Assembly: GCA_910587205.1 (NCBI GenBank)
Contig: CAJULZ010000011.1
Location: 1 to 35,066, forward strand
Direction: 5' to 3'
Source: an uncultured Oscillospiraceae bacterium
Lineage (GTDB): Bacteria > Bacillota > Clostridia > Oscillospirales > Oscillospiraceae
Length of the DNA stretch: 35,066 nucleotides
Below the pieces are notes generated by a model. The model saw only the letters and a list, made by a program, of their open reading frames with translations, did not search any database and was not told where the DNA came from. Position 1 is the first letter of the stretch. Every line of letters starts with the position of its first letter. Below are positions 23,321 to 31,296 of the stretch, piece after piece. The position numbers and the translations under genes were made by a program.

Positions 23321-23350
23321 ATTATAATATTTTCGCGGGAGAACTGTCAA
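23321..23350 (-). promoter_or_regulatory. cutC promoter
   Basis: On the minus strand TTGACA (23345-23350), an 18-bp spacer and TATAAT (23321-23326) give two perfect consensus hexamers. The start would be near 23314, about 207 nt before the cutC start codon. Confidence 0.7.
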
Positions 23351-23357
23351 GGGAGGG

Positions 23358-23387
23358 TTGCCAGGAGATGGCCCGGAGCGGTATAAT
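23358..23387 (+). promoter_or_regulatory. Promoter of the transglutaminase-like gene
   Basis: TTGCCA (23358-23363), an 18-bp spacer and TATAAT (23382-23387), divergent from the cutC promoter and 42 bp before the start codon. Confidence 0.6.
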
Positions 23388-23428
23388 AAATAAAAAAGGT
23401 GGAACGGATTGGGATAGGAGGGATCGGT

Positions 23429-25852
23429 ATGCGGTGTGCGCAGGGCTGGGACGGACTGCTGTCCGGACTGGAAGGGAAGCGCCTGTGGGCCATGCGCACC
23501 TTGCGGGACAGCCTGCCGGAGAGTGATTTGGACTGCTATCCCGCGGAGCTGTTCCTCCGTTTTGCCGAGCACGCCCTGTTTTTGGAGGAGACCGTCCCCT
23601 GGTGCCCGCGCCTGGGCAGCGCCGAGTTTACCCATTATGTGCTGGCCCCCCGGGTGAACGACGAGGACTTGTCCTTCCACCGGGAGCTCTTTTACCGCGT
23701 CCTGTGGCCCCGGGTGAGAGATCTGCCCACTATGGAGGACCGGGTGCTGGAGGTGAACCGCTGGTGCCACGAGCATGCGTCCTACCAAGCCCAGGACGAA
23801 CGCACCGCGTCCCCCCTCACGGTCTACCGCTGTGGCAGCGGGCGGTGCGGGGAAGAATCGGCGTTCCTGGTGTCTGCCCTGCGAAGTGTAGGCATACCGG
23901 CCCGGCAGATATACGCCCCCCGCTGGTCCCACTGCGACGACAACCATGCCTGGGTGGAAGCGCTGTGCGGCGGCGTGTGGCGCTACTTGGGGGCCTGCGA
24001 GCCGGAACCGGTGCTGGACCGGGGCTGGTTCACCACCGCCGCCTCCCGGACGGTACTGGCGTACAGCCGGGTGTTCGGGCGGGGCGGCTTCGCTCTCGGG
24101 GAGGAGGCGCTGGGGCGGTGGGACGGCGTGACATGGCTGAACCAGACCGCCCGGTACGCGGACACAAGGGTGCGCACCTTCCGGGCGCTGGTGGACGGGC
24201 AGCCCGCCGCGGGAACCGAGTTCCACCTGCAAATCTTGAACGAGGCGTCTTACCATACCGTCGCCGTCCTCACCGCGGACGGGCGGGGGATAGCCCGGGC
24301 AGCGCTGGGGAAGGGGAGTCTCCACGTGCTGGCGCGCTTGGGAGCCCTCACCGCAGAAGGGGCGTGTGGGGAGGATGGGGGGACGTTCTATCTGGGACTG
24401 CCCCCGGCGGGGGATACCCCCTGGATAGACTTCGATTTCCAGGCGCCTGAAGGCAGCGGTCCTGCCCCGCCGGCGCTCAGAGCGCCGCTTAAAGCCCTGC
24501 GTGCGGACATCTTGCGGCAGGGGGAGGCGCGGCGCAAGGCGCGGCTGGACAGCTTTTTCCAGCCTGGGCGGGAGGGATGGGCTGATCTGCTCCGGGCTGC
24601 CCGGGGAAACTGCGGCGAACTGCTGGCCTTCCTGCGGGGAGAGGACGGAGAACGCCGGGAGCGGCTGGTACGCACCCTGTCGGACAAGGATCTGCGGGAC
24701 GTGGCCGCGGAAGTTCTGGAGGAGCATTTTGCCTGCCTTCCGCCCCGGCGGGAGGGTGTGCCGGAGGAGGTCTATTGGAACTATGCTGCCTGCCCCCGGA
24801 TGGCGATGGAGCCGCTTACCCCTTGGCGGGGCAGGGTGCTGGAGTGGTTGGACGGCTGGGCTGGCAGCCCGGAGGAGCTCCGGCAGCGGATCGACAGGGA
24901 GCTGAAGACCTGCCCCCCGGCCTACGGCGGTCTGTACTGGCCGCCGGGGGCGGCGCTGGAGGCCGGGAAATGCGACAGGAGGAGCAAAGATGTGCTGTTT
25001 ACCGCTGCATTGCGGGCGCTGGGTGTCCCGGCTCGGCTGAGGAGTCTGGACGGCGCGCCGGAATACTGGGTGGACGGTAGGTTTTGTCCCCTGTTCCCGG
25101 AGGAACCGGGTGAGCTCCGCGTAACCTGCCCTGATGGGGAGACGCCCCGTTGCGGCCATGAATGGAGCATTTCCCGCTGGACGGGGGCAGGGTGGGGACT
25201 GCTGGCCCCGGAGGGGGACCGGCAGGACAGTGTGTTGGTACTGGATCTGCCCGCCGGACGGTACCGGCTGGTTACGTCGGTGAGGCTGCCCGGCGGGGGG
25301 CAGCTGGCATCCCGCCGGGAGGTGGAGTTGCGGACGGGGGAGGTGCGGACAGTCCCCCTGCGGCTGCGGCCCTGGGCGCTGGGCGACCTGCTCACCCGGC
25401 AGGAGCTGCCCAGCCTGGGCGCGAGGACGCTGGACGGGCGGGAAATCCCCGACCTGTTTCGCATGGGGGGTGGACCCGTGCTGGCCCTCTGGCTGGAGGA
25501 GGGCGGCGAGCCCACTGAGCATGTGCTCAATGAGCTGCTGGCCCGGGTGGATGAGGTGGGGGCGCTGCCCGCGCGGGTGCTGTTCCTCCTGCGGGGCCGG
25601 GACAGCCTGACCCAGCCAACTTTGGCAAAAGCCCTGCGGGGACTGGAGGGCGTACAGGTGCTTTTGGATGACTGGGCTTATGATTTGGAGGCGGCAGCCC
25701 GGCACTTGGGACGGGATCCGGACTGCCCGCCCCTGGCGGTGGTGGGCGATGGCGCGGGCCAGGCGCTGTACAGTGCCAGCGGCTACCGGGCTGGGGGCGT
25801 AGGGCTGCTTTTGCGGGTGGTCCGGACGGTGTGTGCGGGACAAAGGGACTGA
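23429..25852 (+). CDS. Transglutaminase-like protein with C-terminal thioredoxin-fold domain
   Basis: An 807-residue protein without signal peptide or membrane segment. ATG 23429 is chosen behind GGAGGG. Residues ~100-200 are a transglutaminase/protease-like core: catalytic C140 in SGRCGEESAFL, H173 in DDNHAWVEA and an acidic residue in GACEPEP. A second, degenerate copy of this pattern lies near residues 500-550 (KCDRRSKDVLFTAALRALG), without the catalytic cysteine setting. The last ~150 residues, from LGARTLDGREIPDLF to AVVGDGAGQALYSASGY, look like a TlpA/AhpC-type thioredoxin fold but lack a CxxC pair. Its substrate is unknown. A cytoplasmic peptidase or amidase is the most likely activity. 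Confidence 0.75.
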   Translation: MRCAQGWDGLLSGLEGKRLWAMRTLRDSLPESDLDCYPAELFLRFAEHALFLEETVPWCPRLGSAEFTHYVLAPRVNDEDLSFHRELFYRVLWPRVRDLPTMEDRVLEVNRWCHEHASYQAQDERTASPLTVYRCGSGRCGEESAFLVSALRSVGIPARQIYAPRWSHCDDNHAWVEALCGGVWRYLGACEPEPVLDRGWFTTAASRTVLAYSRVFGRGGFALGEEALGRWDGVTWLNQTARYADTRVRTFRALVDGQPAAGTEFHLQILNEASYHTVAVLTADGRGIARAALGKGSLHVLARLGALTAEGACGEDGGTFYLGLPPAGDTPWIDFDFQAPEGSGPAPPALRAPLKALRADILRQGEARRKARLDSFFQPGREGWADLLRAARGNCGELLAFLRGEDGERRERLVRTLSDKDLRDVAAEVLEEHFACLPPRREGVPEEVYWNYAACPRMAMEPLTPWRGRVLEWLDGWAGSPEELRQRIDRELKTCPPAYGGLYWPPGAALEAGKCDRRSKDVLFTAALRALGVPARLRSLDGAPEYWVDGRFCPLFPEEPGELRVTCPDGETPRCGHEWSISRWTGAGWGLLAPEGDRQDSVLVLDLPAGRYRLVTSVRLPGGGQLASRREVELRTGEVRTVPLRLRPWALGDLLTRQELPSLGARTLDGREIPDLFRMGGGPVLALWLEEGGEPTEHVLNELLARVDEVGALPARVLFLLRGRDSLTQPTLAKALRGLEGVQVLLDDWAYDLEAAARHLGRDPDCPPLAVVGDGAGQALYSASGYRAGGVGLLLRVVRTVCAGQRD

Positions 25853-25886
25853 GGGTGGAATATTTCAGAATTCCCCCGCAAAAGCC

Positions 25887-25915
25887 GTGACAAATGGCCC
25901 GTAGACTGGTAAAAT
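25887..25915 (+). promoter_or_regulatory. Promoter of the PfkB kinase gene
   Basis: GTGACA (25887-25892), a 17-bp spacer and TAAAAT (25910-25915) with an extended TGG before the -10 box. Confidence 0.6.
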
Positions 25916-25950
25916 AGGGCTGTCGGAAAACGGCGCAAGGGGGCCCGGCA

Positions 25951-25981
25951 GTCAAGATCTTGCATGTTGCAAGATCTTGAC
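25951..25981. promoter_or_regulatory. Tandem AAGATCTT palindromes in the kinase leader
   Basis: A perfect 14-bp inverted repeat (25951-25964 with 25968-25981). Each arm contains the palindrome CAAGATCTTG, at 25953-25962 and 25970-25979, 17 bp apart. It lies about 30 bp after the predicted start, a typical roadblock operator position, or it may be an RNA hairpin. A second GC-rich imperfect hairpin lies at about 26008-26036. Confidence 0.5.
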
Positions 25982-26057
25982 CCGGCGCTGCCGGACGTAT
26001 CAAAAGCCGCGCCCCGCGGCAAGGCGGGGCCGCGGATCAATGGAGGAGGCACGGATT

Positions 26058-27143
26058 ATGGTACATTCCAACCCACTGCTCCGGGGGGAAAACTCCCAAA
26101 AATTCATCACCATCGGCGAGATTATGCTCCGCCTGACGCCGCCTAATTACGGCAAAATTCGGATGAGCAATAGTTTTGAGGCCAGCTACGGCGGCAGCGA
26201 GGCCAACATTGCCCTGGCCCTGGCGAACCTGGGCGTGGACAGCACCTTTTTCAGCGTGGTGCCGGCCAACAGCCTGGGGAAAAGCGCCGTCCGGGCGCTG
26301 CGCTCCAACGACGTGCACTGCACCCCCGTCATCCTGTCTACGCCGGTGGAGACGCCCACCCACCGCCTGGGGACCTATTACCTGGAGACGGGCTACGGCA
26401 TCCGTCCCAGCAAAGTGACCTATGACCGGAAACACTCCGCTATTACCGAGTACGATTTCAGCCGGGTGGATTTGGGGGCGCTGCTGGATGGGTTTGATTG
26501 GCTCCACCTCAGCGGAATTACCCCGGCCCTGTCCCCCAGCTGTGCCCAGCTGATCCTGGACTGCCTGCGCACCGCGCGGGAGAAGGGGATGACCGTCAGC
26601 TTTGACGGGAACTTCCGCAGCCAGCTTTGGAGCTGGGAACAGGCGCGGGACTTCTGCACCCAGTGCCTGCCCTATGTGGACGTGCTGCTGGGCATTGAGC
26701 CCTATCATTTGTGGAAAGACGAGGACGACCATTCCAAGGGCGACTGGAAGGACGGCGTGCCTCTCCAGCCCAGCTATGAGCAGCAGGACGAGATATTCCA
26801 GCGCTTTGTGGAGCGCTATCCCAATTTGAAGTGCATTGCCCGCCACGTCCGCTTTGCCCACAGCGGCAGCGAAAACAGTCTGATGGCTTTCATGTGGCAT
26901 TCGGGCCACACCTTTGAGAGCAAGCGGTTCACCTTCAATATCCTGGACCGGGTGGGAGGCGGCGACGCCTTTGCCAGCGGCCTGATTTACGCTATGATGC
27001 ACGAGTACAAGCCCATGGATATGGTGAATTTCGCCGTGGCCAGCAGCGTGATCAAGCACACCATCCACGGCGATGGAAATATCACCGATGACGTGGAGTC
27101 CATCCGGAACCTGATGAACATGAACTACGACATCAAGCGCTGA
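26058..27143 (+). CDS. PfkB family sugar kinase, 2-keto-3-deoxygluconate kinase-like
   Basis: A 361-residue ribokinase-fold enzyme. ATG 26058 follows GGAGGAGG; ATG 26040 is weaker. It has the sugar-binding block FEASYGGSEANIALALANLG at 40-59 and the anion-hole/catalytic motif DRVGGGDAFASG at 297-308, with D303 as base. The early GEIMLRLTPPNYGKI and the later SFDGNFRSQLW are typical of KdgK-type members that phosphorylate 2-keto-3-deoxygluconate in uronate breakdown. Other ketose kinases cannot be excluded. No aldolase or uronate gene is next to it, so the pathway is not shown here. Twin palindromes in the leader suggest a dedicated repressor. Confidence 0.85.
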   Translation: MVHSNPLLRGENSQKFITIGEIMLRLTPPNYGKIRMSNSFEASYGGSEANIALALANLGVDSTFFSVVPANSLGKSAVRALRSNDVHCTPVILSTPVETPTHRLGTYYLETGYGIRPSKVTYDRKHSAITEYDFSRVDLGALLDGFDWLHLSGITPALSPSCAQLILDCLRTAREKGMTVSFDGNFRSQLWSWEQARDFCTQCLPYVDVLLGIEPYHLWKDEDDHSKGDWKDGVPLQPSYEQQDEIFQRFVERYPNLKCIARHVRFAHSGSENSLMAFMWHSGHTFESKRFTFNILDRVGGGDAFASGLIYAMMHEYKPMDMVNFAVASSVIKHTIHGDGNITDDVESIRNLMNMNYDIKR

Positions 27144-27150
27144 GCACAGA

Positions 27151-27184
27151 AAAATGCCCGGGAGGCCAGACTCCCGGGCATTTT
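27151..27184. terminator. Bidirectional intrinsic terminator
   Basis: A 14-bp stem (27151-27164 with 27171-27184) with A-run before and T-run after. It ends both the kinase gene and the convergent minus-strand operon. Confidence 0.9.
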
Positions 27185-27191
27185 TTTGTGT

Positions 27192-27593
27192 TCAGGCGGA
27201 CGGGTCCCTTAAACTATCCGCCCGCTTGGTGACGCGTACCACCTGGTATTCCAGGCGGCGGCGCAGGCGGGCGCGGCGGTTCATCAGCCAGGCTACGCAG
27301 AACCCCAGTAGCCCCAGCAGCGCGGAGGCCAGCAGCCGCTCAGGCAGAGCCAGCCGGCCGCCGATGACCAGCCCCAGCAGGAACAGCGCCACGGGGATGG
27401 CGTAGGCGTATTTGGCGATGGGTTCGTTCCAGGGCTTGGCGGGCTTGACCTCCACCAGGTCGCCCCGTTTGGAGTTCTCAAAGTCCTCCGCCACACAGCG
27501 GCGCGGGCCGGGTTCGCCGTTCTCCAAAATGGCGACCTCAATGTAGTTTTCGCAGTAGATGTGGGTGACCTGGGCCTGCTCCACATTTTTCAT
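27192..27593 (-). CDS. RseC/MucC-like small membrane protein
   Basis: A 133-residue protein starting at ATG 27593, with AAAGGA 8 bp before it. The N-terminal half is soluble (HIYCENYIEVAILENGEP, then SKRGDLVEVKPAKPW). Two adjacent membrane helices follow at about 62-82 and 84-103, and then a very basic tail (RRARLRRRLEY). This layout resembles RseC/MucC family proteins, which accompany electron-transfer (Rnf/Rsx) and SoxR-reducing systems. It has two cysteines in place of the usual cysteine cluster. It is the last gene of the minus-strand operon, separated from the transporter gene by 122 bp with a GC hairpin. Function unknown. Confidence 0.6.
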   Translation of the reverse strand: MKNVEQAQVTHIYCENYIEVAILENGEPGPRRCVAEDFENSKRGDLVEVKPAKPWNEPIAKYAYAIPVALFLLGLVIGGRLALPERLLASALLGLLGFCVAWLMNRRARLRRRLEYQVVRVTKRADSLRDPSA

Positions 27594-27619
27594 GGCTGCC
27601 GTCCTTTCTATCAATAGCG

Positions 27620-27646
27620 GGGGGGAGGGGCCGGGCCCCTCCCCCC
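27620..27646. terminator. Intercistronic G/C hairpin
   Basis: An 11-bp G-run/C-run stem (27620-27630 with 27636-27646) between the AtoE-type transporter gene and the RseC-like gene. No T-run; probably partial termination or message stability. Confidence 0.5.
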
Positions 27647-27715
27647 AAGGCAGGTAAAACGATTGTTGAGATACGGTCCCTGCCGGAAATGAATGAAATG
27701 AGGGTTAGGCGGGGG

Positions 27716-29104
27716 TCAGATGAACATGGGGATGAAGTACAGGCCCAGGCACACAATGACCAGCCAGAACACACAGATGAAGGCCATGAAGCCCCACACA
27801 TCCTTCAGCTTCATGCCAACCACTGACAGGGCGGGGATGACGTACAGCGGCTGGAGCAGGTTGGTGCACTCGTCGCCGTAGACGAAGGCGTTCAGGCAGT
27901 TGACCAGGTTGGCGCCCTCGATCTGGTTGGCCGCCGCCACGATGAGCGGACCCTGGACGGTGAACTGGCCGCCCTGGGAGGGGACGAACAGATTCACCAT
28001 GCAGGCGGACAGGAAGGACCAGATGGGCAGAGTCTGGGCGTTGGCAATGGACACCATGCCGTTGATGAGCACCGCACCCAGGCCGTTCTCCACGTACATC
28101 ATGCCCATGATGGCACCGTAGAACGGGAACTGGAGCATGACGTCGGTGGCCAGGTGCATGCTGTTCTTGTGGGCCTCGATCCACTGGCGGGGCTGGGGGA
28201 ACAGGAAGCAGTTGATGCCAACGAACATGAAGATGACCAGGTTCATGTTCAGAGCGCCCAGCAGGCCCTTGGTGGCCACGGAGTAGATGATGTAGATGAA
28301 GATGAACGCGCCGGTGATCCACATGAAGGGCATGAAGGTGTTCATATGCTCGGCGGCGGTAGTGGGCTTCTCAGTGACCTTGTAGGACTCGGGCTCCACA
28401 TCGGCCTCGGTGGCGATGTCGCCCAGCTCCACCAGCTCATCGGGGCCGGGCCGGGTGAACAGCACCAGCAGGATGAACACCACGGCCAGGATGGTGAACA
28501 GCACGATGTTCATAGGGTTGTAGCAGGTGTCGGCCACGCTCATGGTCTGGCCCACGATCTGGGCGTAGGAGCTGCCCTCAGTGGCCAGGTTGGAGTACAG
28601 GGTGGCGGAAGGGCCAAGGCACTGGCCCAGGATCATGCAGGAGTAGCCGCCGGCCACCATCATGGGGAAGTGCAGGCCCTTGATGCGCTTGGCCAGGTGC
28701 ATGGCCAGGATGGGGGTGACGATGGTGCAAAACGCCCAGTTCAGCATGGAGGTGACATAGCCGAACACCATCAGCACGATCAGGGCGGCGGTGCGGCTGT
28801 TTACCAGTTTGGCCAGGGCGCTGAGCAGCTTGGCGACCTGGGGGCTGCGGGCGCAGGTGGCGCACACAATGACCATCAGGCCCATCTGGAAGGCCAGGGT
28901 GAACTGGCTGCTCAGGCCGTCCCACCAGGCCATCAGCAGCTCCAGGGGGCCCTTGCCGCAGAACAGGGAGAAGACAAAGACCACCAGCATTAGGATGACG
29001 CAGAACACAAAGGACTCGGGAATGATCTTCTCAGCGGCGAAGTTAAACTTCTTGCTGATGCGCCACAGGAGGGTGCCCTGGGACTTGGTTTCGGACTTTG
29101 ACAT
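27716..29104 (-). CDS. AtoE-type short-chain fatty acid transporter
   Basis: A 462-residue membrane protein with about 11-12 helices. ATG 29104 follows GAGAGGAAGCG. Landmarks of the AtoE family: KIIPESFVFCVILML near the start, the YVTSMLNWAFCTIVTPILA loop, GGYSCMILGQCLGPSATL, and the C-terminal FVPSQGGQFTVQGPLI followed by NCLNAFVYGDECTNLLQPLY. E. coli AtoE accompanies acetoacetate/short-chain fatty acid utilisation. Here it is co-transcribed with a beta-keto acid cleavage enzyme that makes acetoacetate, so it may import the acid substrate or move acetoacetate/butyrate-like products. The direction is unknown. The 129-bp gap upstream has two hairpins. Confidence 0.88.
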   Translation of the reverse strand: MSKSETKSQGTLLWRISKKFNFAAEKIIPESFVFCVILMLVVFVFSLFCGKGPLELLMAWWDGLSSQFTLAFQMGLMVIVCATCARSPQVAKLLSALAKLVNSRTAALIVLMVFGYVTSMLNWAFCTIVTPILAMHLAKRIKGLHFPMMVAGGYSCMILGQCLGPSATLYSNLATEGSSYAQIVGQTMSVADTCYNPMNIVLFTILAVVFILLVLFTRPGPDELVELGDIATEADVEPESYKVTEKPTTAAEHMNTFMPFMWITGAFIFIYIIYSVATKGLLGALNMNLVIFMFVGINCFLFPQPRQWIEAHKNSMHLATDVMLQFPFYGAIMGMMYVENGLGAVLINGMVSIANAQTLPIWSFLSACMVNLFVPSQGGQFTVQGPLIVAAANQIEGANLVNCLNAFVYGDECTNLLQPLYVIPALSVVGMKLKDVWGFMAFICVFWLVIVCLGLYFIPMFI

Positions 29105-29165
29105 GGATTCTCGCTTCCTCTCTTTTATTTTCAAATAACCCTGGGGCGGTCTGCCCGCCCCGTGG

Positions 29166-29209
29166 TCCGGGGGCACAGTGCCCCCGGAAGGACGCGAAAA
29201 CGCGTCCTT
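29166..29209. other. Two adjacent intercistronic hairpins
   Basis: Two neighbouring stems (29166-29174 with 29180-29188; 29188-29196 with 29201-29209) lie between the dehydrogenase and transporter genes. Neither is followed by a T-run on the minus strand. They may set different transcript levels of the flanking genes. Confidence 0.5.
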
Positions 29210-29233
29210 CATTTGATTTACGATCTGCTGGGT

Positions 29234-30160
29234 TTACTTGCCGTACAGCATCCGGATCAGGTATTCGTTCAGGTCGGCGTTCTCCTTGGCGATCTGCTCG
29301 GGAGTCCACTTCATAAAGCCCTCGCCGGACTTGAAGCCCAGCTTGCCCTCATCCAGCATCTGCTTGAGCAGGGGGGAGGGTTCATGGGAATCCTCCAGGT
29401 CCTTGAGGATGTAGTCGTGGATGTTGTAGGTCAGTTGCGTGCCCACCATGTCGGAGTTGGTGATGGGGCCCAGCTGGGGCAGGCGCAGGCCGAAGGCGTA
29501 CCGCACGGCCTTGTCCACCGTCTCAGGATCGGCGATGCCACGCTCCACAATAGAGATGGCCTCACGCCAAAGGGCGTGCTGCATCCGGTTGGCGATGAAG
29601 CCGGGGACGTCCTTCTTGCACAGCACCGGTTCCTTGCCCACGCTGGCCAGCACATCCATCACGGTCTGGGCCACCTCATCGCTGGAGGCGTCGGACTTGA
29701 CCACCTCCACGAGGGGGATCAGATGGCCGGGGTTCCAGAAGTGGGTACCCACAAAGCGCTCCCGGTGCTTCAGGTCGCGGCTGATCTCGGAGGGGCTCAT
29801 GACGGAGGAGTTGGTGCAGAAGATGGTGTCGGGGCGGCAGCGCTCCTCCAGCTTGGCGAAGGTCTCGCGCTTGATGTTCATGTCCTCGAACACGGCCTCA
29901 ATGACCAGGTCGGCGCTGGTGACGATGTCGCTGTCCATGTCGGTGGAGAAGGTGATCCGGCTCAGCCGCTCCTCCACATCCGCTTCGGTCATCACGCCGT
30001 GATCCACCAGCTGCTTGGTGTTGGTGCGGATGCCGGCGTACACATCGGTCTCATACAGGTCGTACACGCCGATTTTGTACTCAGGGTTGGAGGCGAACAC
30101 AAAGGCGATGTTCTTGCCCATCATGCCGCCGCCGCAGATCAGGATATTTTTGATATCCAT
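29234..30160 (-). CDS. 3-hydroxyacyl-CoA dehydrogenase family, NAD-dependent
   Basis: A 308-residue two-domain protein behind AAAGGAG. The NAD site ILICGGGMMGKNIAF is at 6-20, with VYDLYE after the second strand. The catalytic dyad is H140 in GTHFWNPGH and E152 in LVEVV, with N117-S118 in CTNSS. The C-terminal helical domain (~185-308) contains GFIANRMQHALWREAISIV. The family includes 3-hydroxybutyryl-CoA, L-carnitine and FHMPC dehydrogenases. FWNPGHLIPLVEVV resembles the acid-specific members more than butyryl-CoA enzymes. With a beta-keto acid cleavage enzyme in the operon, it probably oxidises a free beta-hydroxy acid to the beta-keto acid, as carnitine dehydrogenase does before dehydrocarnitine cleavage (inference). 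Confidence 0.88.
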   Translation of the reverse strand: MDIKNILICGGGMMGKNIAFVFASNPEYKIGVYDLYETDVYAGIRTNTKQLVDHGVMTEADVEERLSRITFSTDMDSDIVTSADLVIEAVFEDMNIKRETFAKLEERCRPDTIFCTNSSVMSPSEISRDLKHRERFVGTHFWNPGHLIPLVEVVKSDASSDEVAQTVMDVLASVGKEPVLCKKDVPGFIANRMQHALWREAISIVERGIADPETVDKAVRYAFGLRLPQLGPITNSDMVGTQLTYNIHDYILKDLEDSHEPSPLLKQMLDEGKLGFKSGEGFMKWTPEQIAKENADLNEYLIRMLYGK

Positions 30161-30208
30161 GGTTAGAGCTCCTTTCAGTCCGCGGGGACTACCCGCGGTG
30201 TAGTTTGG

Positions 30209-30400
30209 TCAGCGTTCTACCTCGAAATAATCCAGGTCCTGGGGGATGCGGGGGCCGTCCTGCTCGTACACCCCGGCGGCGCCGCAGCCCGGACAGGCGC
30301 CGAACTGGTCGCCGAAATCGGGTATGTCCTCTACGGCGTATTTGAACTTCTTCCCGCAGCTTGGACAGTGGTAGTAGAAAAAGCCGGAACCCCAGCTCAT
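30209..30400 (-). CDS. Small zinc-ribbon protein
   Basis: A 63-residue protein with two CxxC knuckles, CPSC at 12-15 and CPGC at 36-39, each followed by Gly as in zinc ribbons. The rest is aromatic and acidic. Its ATG at 30400 overlaps the stop of the beta-keto acid cleavage enzyme (ATGA), so the two are translationally coupled. There is no helical DNA-binding extension. It may be a metal-binding accessory or small subunit of one of the operon's enzymes. I do not recognise a named family; short ORFs of this kind beside BKACE genes deserve comparison. Confidence 0.75.
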   Translation of the reverse strand: MSWGSGFFYYHCPSCGKKFKYAVEDIPDFGDQFGACPGCGAAGVYEQDGPRIPQDLDYFEVER

Positions 30401-31236
30401 TTCTTCAGACCCAGGATCTCGCGGGCCTCGTCGGGGGTGGCGATCTCGCGGCCAAACTCGCGGCTGACGCGGACGGCGCGCTCCACGAACTGAGCGTTGC
30501 AGTCGGCCAGCTGGCCCTTGGCGTACATCACGTTATCCTCCATGCCCACGCGGACGTGGCCGCCCAGGGCGATGGAGCCGTAGAGCATCTCCATGGCGGA
30601 GTGGCCCACGCCGAAGCAGCTCCAGGTGGAGCCGGGGCACAGCTGATCCATGGTTTCCTTCATGAACACCAGGTTCTTCATGCTGCCGGGGATGCCGTTG
30701 GCGCAGCCCATGCAGAACTGGAAGTGGAGGGGGGCCTTCAGCACGCCCTTTTTCAGATAGTAGGCGGCGTTGGCGATCATGCCAGGGTCAAAAGCCTCGA
30801 TCTCGGGCTTCACGCCCCACTCTTGCATGTTGGCGCCCAGCTGCTCCAGGAACTTGGGGGGGTTGAGGAACAGGCTGGTGTGCAGCCAGTTCATGGAGCC
30901 GCAGTCAAAGGAACCCATCTCGGGGCGCAGCTCCTTGAGGTGGATCTGGCGGGTCTCGTCAGTAGCGTTCAGGTCGCCGGAGGTGGTGAGGTTGAGGATG
31001 ATGTCGCAATCGGGATGGTTTTTACGAAGAAGCTCCACGGTCTCACGGAACTTGGCGGCGCTCATGGTGCCGTTGCCCTGGTCGTCCCGCATGTGCAGGT
31101 GGGCTACGGCCGCGCCGGCCTTCCAGCAGGCGTAGACGTCCTCGCTGATCTCAGCGGGAGTCATGGGCACGTTGGGGTTGTTCTCCTTTTTGGGCCACGC
31201 GCCGGTGGTGGCCACGGTGATGATGGTCTTGGTCAT
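30397..31236 (-). CDS. Beta-keto acid cleavage enzyme (BKACE, Kce/DUF849 family)
   Basis: A 279-residue TIM-barrel zinc enzyme. ATG 31236 follows GAGGTG; longer in-frame starts run into the promoter. Zinc ligands H46 and H48 are in VAHLHMRD and the third, E233, in RVGMEDN, with R229 next to it. These positions match Kce (H46, H48, E230). The family condenses a beta-keto acid with acetyl-CoA to give acetoacetate and an acyl-CoA. Known substrates include 3-keto-5-aminohexanoate, dehydrocarnitine and others, and the substrate-pocket residues vary between subgroups, so the substrate here is open. It is the first gene of a minus-strand operon behind a sigma-54 promoter match. Confidence 0.92.
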   Translation of the reverse strand: MTKTIITVATTGAWPKKENNPNVPMTPAEISEDVYACWKAGAAVAHLHMRDDQGNGTMSAAKFRETVELLRKNHPDCDIILNLTTSGDLNATDETRQIHLKELRPEMGSFDCGSMNWLHTSLFLNPPKFLEQLGANMQEWGVKPEIEAFDPGMIANAAYYLKKGVLKAPLHFQFCMGCANGIPGSMKNLVFMKETMDQLCPGSTWSCFGVGHSAMEMLYGSIALGGHVRVGMEDNVMYAKGQLADCNAQFVERAVRVSREFGREIATPDEAREILGLKK

Positions 31237-31296
31237 TGCAAAACACCTCGTCCTTTCCATGTGTGGGCAGATTGCCCTGTCTGCCCATAATACAAC

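Noticed and set aside
23240..25843. 867-codon minus-strand frame opposite the transglutaminase-like gene
   Set aside because: Antisense shadow of a GC-rich gene: proline/glutamine-rich low-complexity product with no domains, while the plus strand encodes clear motifs.
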